Shown here: positions 10,201 through 17,126 of the stretch, piece after piece
Layout of the letters: each line of letters opens with the position of its first letter
Position numbering within the stretch: position 1 is the stretch's first letter
Assembly: GCF_947500695.1 (NCBI RefSeq)
Contig: NZ_CANMSS010000001.1
Coordinates: forward strand, 434,001 to 498,000
DNA: 64,000 nucleotides
Origin: an uncultured Pseudoteredinibacter sp.
GTDB taxonomy: Bacteria > Pseudomonadota > Gammaproteobacteria > Pseudomonadales > Cellvibrionaceae
Reading direction: 5' to 3'
The notes under the pieces: generated by a model
Database searches by the model: none
What the model was told of the DNA's origin: nothing
What the model saw: only the letters and a program-made list of their open reading frames with translations
Made by a program: the position numbers and the translations under genes

Positions 10201-13200
10201 AGCGCGGAGAATGAAGTAAGTGTTGTTATTGACGGTAGTAATAGAGTCTTTGGAGGCGTTGATAGCTTAGACGGCGCGGGTGGTACAGCTGACAGTTTAG
10301 ACTTGTCTGCTCATGGGGCAACACTTACAGCGACAGGCTTCAACAGTCGCGGTATCGGTGTAAGTAATATTGAGAGTGCCACTAACACCGTTAACTTAAC
10401 GGGGTCTGCCGCTGATGACAGTGTTGCTATAACTGGGACTAAAGAAGTTAGTGGTCCTTCGATAAGTTTTAGTGGTGTCGATAATTATAATGCTGCTGGC
10501 GGAAGCGCAGATGTTGTAGATGCAAATAATGCCGGTGTGCAGCTCGATGGTAGTAACTACATTATTAATGGTGTACTGCTGAGTAACAATGAAACTGCAA
10601 ATAATGTTGCGCAATTGACCGGTGGTAGCAGCCAAGACAACTTTCGGGTCGAAGGCTTGAACAGCATTAGTGTCGCGTCTGGCTCAAGGCTTTTTAATGA
10701 TGTTGATTCACTAATAAGTCAGGCTGACGATGTGCTTGATTTAAATGGTCAGGACGCAACTTTATCGTCGACAGGTTTTAGCAGTCTGGATATCGACTTT
10801 AGTCATGGTAGTGCGAGTAATACAGGAGAATTAACTGGCACTTCTGGTAATGATCAATTTGATGCATCGGCTACTAATCAAGTAACGGTCAATATAAATG
10901 GTTCGGACACAGTATTCAGTGGGGTCAATGAGGTTATAGGTGGCGGCGGTGATGATCAGGCCGATTTAAACAATAGTAATGCTGATTTAGTTGCTACGGG
11001 TTTTGACAGTCGTTCAATCACCTTTAGTGGCATTGGCGAAGTGATTGAGACGGATGAACTAACAGCAACCGCAGCTCCAGAACATTTTGTGATCGATGGG
11101 GCAGGCGGAATCACAGTAAATGGTATTCGCTTTAATGGCGTCACTGTTTTAGATGGTGGTGAAGCCGGCGATGATAGCGATCAAGATCGCATAAGTGGAG
11201 CTGTCTCCAGTTTTCTTTTAGCCGGTGATGAGTCCGTCCAAGTCAATCATTTACAAGCAAGTAGCTTTACTGCCAATAATATCGAGCTGCTGAGTGGCAG
11301 CAACGCAACACTGCATGGTGCAAGTGGAGACGTAGATACCTTCTTGGTAAGCGGTTTAAATACTGTAGCTGCGCGGGACATGGTGTTTGAGGGAGTGGCG
11401 AGTGTCTTCAGTAACACCGAAGATACAGTCGATTTGAATAATTTGAATGCTACTTTAAATGCTACGGGATTTGTTAGTCAAAATATCGCATTTGATCATA
11501 GCTCTGCCATAAATACAGGAACCTTGATAGGCACCACGAACTCAGAAACCTTTACAGCGAGCGTAGCTAATCAAATCAGCGTACAAGTAAACGGCAGCAA
11601 CCGAAGCTTTGACGGTGTTAATGTACTTGCTGGTGGAAGTGCTACAGGCGACAGCCTGGATGTGCAGAGTCAGGGTGTCAATTTAACTGCGGCAGGTTTT
11701 ACCAGTCGTGGTATATCAGTCAGCGATGTTGCGCTTGTGAATAATAGCAACACTGTCAGTGGTACGAGCGCCGACGATGCAGTCACTATTTCAGCCAATA
11801 AGCAATTAAGCTATAACGGTATAAGCTTCAATCAGGTTGATAGCTATGATGCAGGTGCTGGCTCTGGTGATAATCTCGATGCGTCAGCAGCTGGGGTCAG
11901 CGTAGCTGGCACAGACTATACCGTTAATGGTGTGGTCGTGAGTAATAATGAGATCACCAATAACGTTGCAGTTTTAACGGGAAATGCTGCCGCTGCGGAT
12001 AATTTTATTGTGCAAGGTAGTGGCTCGCTAACGGCAAACTCTTCAGAGCGAACTTATAACGGTGTAACTGAAGTCGTATCCCAGGCTGATGATACTGTTG
12101 ATCTTAATGATCAAAATGCCACCTTAACGGCTACAGGTTTTAGCAGCCAAAATATTGCCTTCGACCATGCTGCAGCAGCCAATACTGGCACGCTCACCGG
12201 TACTAACAATTCAGAAACCTTTACCGCGAGCGCCAATAATCAAATTAGTGTGCAAGTAAATGGCAGTAACATTAGCTTTAATGGAGTCGATACGCTAGCT
12301 GGTGGAAGTGCTACAGGCGACAGCCTGGATGTGCAGAGCCAGGGTGTCAATTTGACTGCGACAGGTTTTACCAGTCGTGGTATATCAGTCAGCGATGTTG
12401 CGCTTGTGAATAATAGCAGCACTGTCAGTGGTACGAGCGCTGATGATGCAGTCACGATTTCGGCCAATAAGCAATTAAGCTATATCGGTATAAGCTTCAA
12501 TCAGGTTGATAGCTATGATGCAGGTGCTGGCTCTGGTGATAATCTCGATGCGTCAGCAGCCGGGGTCAGCGTAGCTGGCACAGACTATACCGTTAATGGT
12601 GTGGTGGTGAGTAATAATGAGATCACCAATAACGTTGCTGTTTTAACAGGAAATGCTGCCGCTGCGGATAATTTTATTGTGCAAGGTAGTGGCTCGCTAA
12701 CGGCAAACTCTTCAGAGCGAACTTATAATGGTGTAACTGAAGTCGTATCCCAGGCTGATGATACTGTTGATCTTAATGATCAAAATGCCACCTTAACGGC
12801 TACAGGTTTTAGCAGCCAAAATATTGCCTTCGACCATGCTGCAGCAGCCAATACAGGTACGCTCACCGGTACTAACAATTCAGAAGCCTTTACCGCGAGC
12901 GCCAATAATCAAATTAGTGTGCAAGTAAATGGCAGTAACATTAGCTTTAATGGAGTCGATACGCTAGCTGGTGGAAGTGCTACAGGCGACAGCCTGGATG
13001 TGCAGAGTCAGGGTGTCAATTTAACTGCGACAGGTTTTACCAGTCGTGGTATATCAGTCAGCGATGTTGCGCTTGTGAATAATAGCAACACTGTCAGTGG
13101 TACGAGCGCTGATGATGCAGTCACGATTTCGGCCAATAAGCAATTAAGCTATAACGGTATAAGCTTCAATCAGGTTGATAGCTATGATGCGGGTGCTGGC

Positions 13201-16200
13201 TCTGGTGATAATCTCGATGCGTCAGCAGCCGGGGTCAGCGTAGCTGGCACAGACTATACCGTTAATGGTGTGGTGGTGAGTAATAATGAGATCACCAATA
13301 ACGTTGCTGTTTTAACAGGAAATGCTGCCGCTGCGGATAATTTTATTGTGCAAGGTAGTGGCTCGCTAACGGCAAACTCTTCAGAGCGAACTTATAACGG
13401 TGTAACTGAAGTCGTATCCCAGGCTGATGATACTGTTGATCTTAATGATCAAAATGCAACGGTCACCGCTGGCGGTTTCAATAGTCAAGGCATCGATTTT
13501 TCTCACGAGCTTGTTTCAAATACCGGTACGCTAGCTGGGACGCCTGGTGACGATTCCTTTAATAGTAATTCTGCTAATGAGATTGAAATCGACATAAATG
13601 GTGCCGTCGTTACCTTTAGTGGTGTTGATCAGCTTGATGGGGCTGTTGGTAATGATGAGTTAGATATTAATAATAGCGGTGCTGAACTAACGGCAAGCGG
13701 GGTACTTGCCCAATCGATAAATGTAACCAATGTGGCAAACTATCGAAATGTTGGTGCAATGCTAGGATCTTCAGGCGATGACAGCTTTGATTTTATTGCT
13801 GCGGGCGCCGCAGATACCAGCTGGAATTCTAATACGGCGCTTTTTTGGGGCGTCACAGGAATAGACGCGGCTGCGGGTACTGACTCCGTAATTGGTACCG
13901 ATATGGTGGACCAATTTGCTCTAGTTGCCAGTGCCGGAAGCCCAAGTGGTTTCGCGGATAATCAAGTGACTTACCAGGCTCCGACTACGTCCGGAATTTT
14001 AATTGAAAACATTGAGGCCGTAGATGGCGGTGGCCAAGATGATATTTTGGCGGTTTTCAACACTGGTTTAGAAATTAACAGTGGCGCCAATATAGTTCAA
14101 GGAATAGATTTTCAGAACTTTGAAGTATTTGCTGAAACTGGAGCGCTTACATTACTTGGTAACAATGCCAGTACTTCTTTTCTTATTGAAGCGGATGGGC
14201 AGGTTCGAGACCTGAGTACTGGTGTCTTGTTTATTGGCGTGGATGCCTTGATCGGTGACGTTGGACTGCAAAATCAAGTCGATTTGGATGGCGCTGGTGC
14301 CACTTTACAGGCCGGTGGGTTTAACTCTCGCAACATTGATATTAGTAGAATTACTCAAGTTTCAAACACTGGGCAAATATTTGGAGCTAATGAAAGCTAT
14401 CAAGTGCAAGGCAATCAATCGGTTCTTGTTAATAGTATTAACTTCGCGGGCGTTAGTGAAGTAAGCGGCGGTAGCTCGGTCGTGTTGAACAATGCAGCGG
14501 CGATTTTGAATGGCGCTCGTTTAGTCAGTAGCGGCATCAGCTTTGTCAATATTAATAGTTTCTCTCAACTCAGTGACTTGAGTGGCGTGCAGTCTTTTAC
14601 GGTTCTCAATGACAATGAAATTCAAACGGCGGGCTTTCGCTTTAGCGGCCTTTCCAGCCTTGAGGCTACAAGCGGAGATATAGGCTCTAGAGGAGCGCAG
14701 CTGACATCGGCTGGTGAGATTCTAGCAGCAGGCATCTCTATTCGAGGGCTAAATTCCGTTAGTAATACAGGTCAGTTGGTCGGCACTGCGCAAGCTGAGC
14801 GTTACGAACTTCTCCCAAGTAATCAGCTTACCATTGCCGGAATTCAGTTCAGTGCTGTGACGGGCTTAGATGGTGCTGGTGGCTTGGATACGATTGACCT
14901 GAATGGTCTGGGTGCTGATTTACAGAGTGACGGTTTTACCGTAGGTGATTTTCGTATTAGTAATATTGAAGAAATTGCCAATACTGGTACGGTGCGTGGC
15001 AGTACACAGGATGAGAGTTTTCAAATTGAGTCCAATGGTTCGATCTCAGTATCGGGCTTTAACTTTTCAGATGTGAACTTAGTTGATGCTGGGGGAGGGC
15101 GTGATAGCCTTGATGTCGCTGGTCGCGGATTGAATATGTTGTCCCTAGATAGCTTCAGTGTAGAAGGTATTACTTTTAGCGGCGTTGAATTCTTTTCCAA
15201 CACGGGTGCACTGGTGTTGAGCGATGCAGATGATATTTTAAGTCGTGACGAGGAAGATAAATTCTCTTTGCTCAACTATGAATTTGCTGCTGTTAGCTCA
15301 GTAGATGCTGGAGCTGGTAGTAATAGTCTGCAGTTAGCTGGCTTAGGGCTAAAAATAGAAGGCGGTTCCGTTGCTTCGGCCTCGGTAGATTTAGCCAATA
15401 TACAGAGTTTTACTCAGGTGGGTGAACTCGAGCTATCTGGTTTCGATGCCAATATTGAGCTTTTAGCTGAGCAATCTTTCCGAGTTAATGATTTTCAGCT
15501 TCAGGGTGTACAAATACTGCAAGCGGGGGCGGGTAGTGATCGTCTGGATGCAGCTGGCTTTGACAGCCTATTACTAGAAAACAATAACCTTTTGATAGCG
15601 GATACGGAAATTCGCTCAGTTGAGTTAATCGATAACACTAACCAATTGACCGGTAACAATTCAGATAATAGTTTCAGCCTGATCGATATAGGTATTGTTG
15701 AAAGTGGTTCTTATCGATTTGCCGGTGTCGAGCGCATTGATGGAGGCGGTGGACAAGACAGTTTGAGTTTTGCCGCTCTAGAGACTGTTGCAATTGATTT
15801 TGAAACATCATCAATCGGTTCGATTGACTATGATGGCGTGGAAGCTTTGCAACGCTTTGAGTCTATAGAGCAAATCAACTTACCTAATGTGCAATCTTTG
15901 CTCTTAAGCGGCGATGCCCAGTTACAGGTAGGGGATCTTAACTTAGATGGTGATCTCAATCTGGCTGGGCAAGTACAGCTAGATGTGGTTGGTGATGCCG
16001 GATTTACTGGTGGCCTCGCTATATCAGATGATAGCCAACTGAATGTGTCAGGTTCTCTACAGACTCTAGGTACTTTCAATAGTTCGGGAGCGGCAAGCGC
16101 AAATATTGGCTCCAATGTAATCCTTGGTAATGGCTTGCAAGCCACTGATTCCAGTGTAATTACTGTAGCGGGAGATCTTTCCAGTCAGGGTGATGTCGAT

Positions 16201-16629
16201 ATTATTGATGATGCTCGCCTGGTTTTAAATGGAGGTTTGTCTACGGATACAAATCTAAATTTGGATGGTTCCGGACAGTTGCAAGTTGAAGGCTCTGTAG
16301 ATGTAGGAGGCGATTTAAACGCCTTGGGCCAGAGTAATATTAATTCCAATAGTGATATTAATATTGTGGGGCAGGTTACGACTTCGCAGACGGCAACTAT
16401 TAATGCAGACTCTATCAATGTGAATGTACCTGAGGAAAAAGTCGTTACTGTACAACCAGAGATCAATATCAGTTTGGCTGTGTTCTCTGAAATTAAGGTA
16501 TTTATTAATAGTAATTCCTCTGTGCGCAATAGCGCTGAAACATCGGCTTTGTACAGTGATGATGACTTGGTTGATGCTCTAATAGAGAGCGCCCAGGAAG
16601 AGGAAATGGATGGTGCTGGTGAGGAATAG
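7210..16629 (+). CDS. Giant TpsA-type filamentous-haemagglutinin-like exoprotein
   Basis: The product has 3139 residues from ATG 7210, which has a CAAGG at 7197-7201; a TTG at 7204 would add two residues. A long signal peptide ends near AHAA (40-43). The TPS haemagglutination domain follows (about 45-175) with NANGNVLLINPRGMIFG. The remainder is a long beta-helix-like array of roughly 65-75-residue units of the form LTGT..D.F...G...V.G...F.GV, each often containing a single GG-x-G-x-D-x-L segment. Residues about 1445-2083 are nearly identical 223-residue repeats. The C-terminal 300 residues become Ser/Asn/Gly-rich (SGSLQTLG-type units) and end in an acidic tail (EEEMDGAGEE). There is no LPxTG, autotransporter barrel or toxin domain. 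The partner transporter lies directly upstream. The likely role is as a surface adhesin or scaffold; the function is inferred. Confidence 0.92.
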   Translation: MTNFNFSRAKASSKNCRKPLAVAVGLAQLTVIAGFGIEAHAAPEGGRVVQGIGNIEQNANITNVNQVSDLLTVEWSSFDLDSQEVVNFLQPNNQAWVLNHILQNGPSQINGQINANGNVLLINPRGMIFGENALINAGSFTASSLWLDKEDFLNGNFYFKDVDASQGRIINHGLISAATGGFVNLLGESISNEGILSANMGYVSLAAGSELYLTFDDQNFLGVKVTQEVVNNDAGLKAAIDNKGKIEGESARVIMQAESAKDLFDLAVNHEGIIEATGFDGGEVSIAANGAIKMNGNIDSSGDNNSGSVDIAGKSVELLGDIVSRGDVGGRVWVQAEDIQLAASATVDVSGQFGGGQALIGGGYLGRLKGFQNAQSLYVADGAKIYADAVHAGNGGEVILWSDNSTDFQGLISAQGGTQAGDGGLVETSSLNQLSVSGKVSTHARTGQTGTWLLDPGELEIVAGMAAGPNQISVSTIDLVNNNVVITTSDYDAGMAGSGNLTLSADISSVSGNSLTLQAETDIILNNNINITGDVNLDAQNQVFINSNITAANINLDMLSYNVDPTALLSTAGSLSFNYKAGNYALDLNNLGLDFNNISASAINFNLGAGGSNSLNASTTGSDFFITGANALNVDVLAQAINFTGVNSVAGNNNNDSVDAANSGVQLGLSSYTVNDIEISDINSVSNTDSITGTSSAESFTATAENQITVSVGGSNVVFDGVTSLYGGSGTGDSLDVSNQGAVLSASGFDSRSISVSDVELVNNTTTLTGTSNDDSLTVTASKQLLAGSITFNNVDSYDAAAGASDTLDLGGFGAVLDGQNYTVNGISVTQNEISDNVALLTGGGTTDTFVVQGSSASVTANGSTRTYNGVTTVVTQADDIVNLNDQGALISATGFSSQGISFDHASALNTGALTGGVASDTFVVQGAESVTVDAGARTFNGVSAVVTQADDVVNLNDQDALITASGFSSQGINFDHAAALNTGVLTGTAADESFSASAENEVSVVIDGSNRVFGGVDSLDGAGGTADSLDLSAHGATLTATGFNSRGIGVSNIESATNTVNLTGSAADDSVAITGTKEVSGPSISFSGVDNYNAAGGSADVVDANNAGVQLDGSNYIINGVLLSNNETANNVAQLTGGSSQDNFRVEGLNSISVASGSRLFNDVDSLISQADDVLDLNGQDATLSSTGFSSLDIDFSHGSASNTGELTGTSGNDQFDASATNQVTVNINGSDTVFSGVNEVIGGGGDDQADLNNSNADLVATGFDSRSITFSGIGEVIETDELTATAAPEHFVIDGAGGITVNGIRFNGVTVLDGGEAGDDSDQDRISGAVSSFLLAGDESVQVNHLQASSFTANNIELLSGSNATLHGASGDVDTFLVSGLNTVAARDMVFEGVASVFSNTEDTVDLNNLNATLNATGFVSQNIAFDHSSAINTGTLIGTTNSETFTASVANQISVQVNGSNRSFDGVNVLAGGSATGDSLDVQSQGVNLTAAGFTSRGISVSDVALVNNSNTVSGTSADDAVTISANKQLSYNGISFNQVDSYDAGAGSGDNLDASAAGVSVAGTDYTVNGVVVSNNEITNNVAVLTGNAAAADNFIVQGSGSLTANSSERTYNGVTEVVSQADDTVDLNDQNATLTATGFSSQNIAFDHAAAANTGTLTGTNNSETFTASANNQISVQVNGSNISFNGVDTLAGGSATGDSLDVQSQGVNLTATGFTSRGISVSDVALVNNSSTVSGTSADDAVTISANKQLSYIGISFNQVDSYDAGAGSGDNLDASAAGVSVAGTDYTVNGVVVSNNEITNNVAVLTGNAAAADNFIVQGSGSLTANSSERTYNGVTEVVSQADDTVDLNDQNATLTATGFSSQNIAFDHAAAANTGTLTGTNNSEAFTASANNQISVQVNGSNISFNGVDTLAGGSATGDSLDVQSQGVNLTATGFTSRGISVSDVALVNNSNTVSGTSADDAVTISANKQLSYNGISFNQVDSYDAGAGSGDNLDASAAGVSVAGTDYTVNGVVVSNNEITNNVAVLTGNAAAADNFIVQGSGSLTANSSERTYNGVTEVVSQADDTVDLNDQNATVTAGGFNSQGIDFSHELVSNTGTLAGTPGDDSFNSNSANEIEIDINGAVVTFSGVDQLDGAVGNDELDINNSGAELTASGVLAQSINVTNVANYRNVGAMLGSSGDDSFDFIAAGAADTSWNSNTALFWGVTGIDAAAGTDSVIGTDMVDQFALVASAGSPSGFADNQVTYQAPTTSGILIENIEAVDGGGQDDILAVFNTGLEINSGANIVQGIDFQNFEVFAETGALTLLGNNASTSFLIEADGQVRDLSTGVLFIGVDALIGDVGLQNQVDLDGAGATLQAGGFNSRNIDISRITQVSNTGQIFGANESYQVQGNQSVLVNSINFAGVSEVSGGSSVVLNNAAAILNGARLVSSGISFVNINSFSQLSDLSGVQSFTVLNDNEIQTAGFRFSGLSSLEATSGDIGSRGAQLTSAGEILAAGISIRGLNSVSNTGQLVGTAQAERYELLPSNQLTIAGIQFSAVTGLDGAGGLDTIDLNGLGADLQSDGFTVGDFRISNIEEIANTGTVRGSTQDESFQIESNGSISVSGFNFSDVNLVDAGGGRDSLDVAGRGLNMLSLDSFSVEGITFSGVEFFSNTGALVLSDADDILSRDEEDKFSLLNYEFAAVSSVDAGAGSNSLQLAGLGLKIEGGSVASASVDLANIQSFTQVGELELSGFDANIELLAEQSFRVNDFQLQGVQILQAGAGSDRLDAAGFDSLLLENNNLLIADTEIRSVELIDNTNQLTGNNSDNSFSLIDIGIVESGSYRFAGVERIDGGGGQDSLSFAALETVAIDFETSSIGSIDYDGVEALQRFESIEQINLPNVQSLLLSGDAQLQVGDLNLDGDLNLAGQVQLDVVGDAGFTGGLAISDDSQLNVSGSLQTLGTFNSSGAASANIGSNVILGNGLQATDSSVITVAGDLSSQGDVDIIDDARLVLNGGLSTDTNLNLDGSGQLQVEGSVDVGGDLNALGQSNINSNSDINIVGQVTTSQTATINADSINVNVPEEKVVTVQPEINISLAVFSEIKVFINSNSSVRNSAETSALYSDDDLVDALIESAQEEEMDGAGEE
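11542..13457 (+). repeat. Tandem 669-bp repeats (about 2.9 copies) inside the tpsA-like gene
   Basis: The unit begins at TCAGAAACC/TCAGAAGCC at 11542, 12211 and 12880, giving an exact 669-bp (223-codon) period. Copy 3 stops matching near 13457, after CTTAATGATCAAAATGC. Copies 2 and 3 differ at only scattered bases in the lines compared by eye (for example the codon for Ile in SYIGISF versus Asn in SYNGISF), whereas the surrounding units of the same protein are strongly diverged. This points to recent in-frame amplification by recombination or slippage. Confidence 0.95.
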
Positions 16630-17126
16630 GTCATGAAGCGAAAATTAACTGCTTTAAGCGCCAAGCCAAGGCCTGTGAATCACTAAAAGCTGGTATCACG
16701 CTGCTTTGCAGTACGTAATAGAATAGCACTTATAAATATAAGTGAATATTGTTGTTAAAAGCACTTTGTTGCCTGCTTGCAATATGATTAACTACTAAAG
16801 TGGAATAAAATAGAAGAAAAACAAGCCATGAAAAGCAACAATAAAGCGCAGCGAAACAACTACGACTACGTACTAGAAAGCGCAACAAATAAATAAAAGA
16901 ATACTAAGTAAAAAAATTTACCGTGATCACTGAAGTACGGTACTACAGTGAAAGAGCACCAAGAACAGCAGAGTTATAAAAGAGTATAAGTACAGATTGG
17001 TATTATTGGTCAAAATGTAAATTTGACTGGTACACAGCTGCGCCTGTTTACTCGATTGACTTATGGTGTATTTGGCCGAATGAGAATAATAGCCATTACG
17101 TATTAGGCTGATAAGGAAAGGCTTCC
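16630..17126. other. AT-rich intergenic region between the TPS block and the electron-transfer block
   Basis: No supported ORF is seen. The region is A-rich, with a strong palindrome (16928-16950) next to the 8-bp palindrome GTGATCAC (16923-16930). TTGACT hexamers occur at 17023-17028 and 17056-17061; the first is followed 18 bp later by TTTACT (17047-17052), a possible weak sigma-70 promoter for the downstream operon. No intrinsic terminator with a T-run was found after the tpsA-like gene, so read-through is possible. Confidence 0.5.
16928..16950. promoter_or_regulatory. 23-nt near-perfect palindrome, operator candidate
   Basis: The arms CACTG-A-AGTAC and GTACT-A-CAGTG surround a central G, with 10 of 11 base pairs complementary. 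It lies about 177 bp upstream of the start of the first electron-transfer gene and has no T-run, so an operator is likelier than a terminator. The regulator is unknown. Confidence 0.5.

Noticed and set aside
11542..13457. The long repeats as a CRISPR or mobile element array
   Set aside because: The period is 669 bp, in frame, coding and part of the beta-helix protein. There are no short spacers, terminal inverted repeats or transposase.
9290..15800. Canonical RTX toxin repeats
   Set aside because: The GGxGxD-like segments are isolated, not tandem nonapeptides, and the protein has a TPS signal, not a type I secretion signal.
7887..16664. Several - strand ORFs within the tpsA-like gene
   Set aside because: They run opposite a long, clearly coding frame, have no ribosome-binding site or recognisable product, and follow the repeats of the sense frame.
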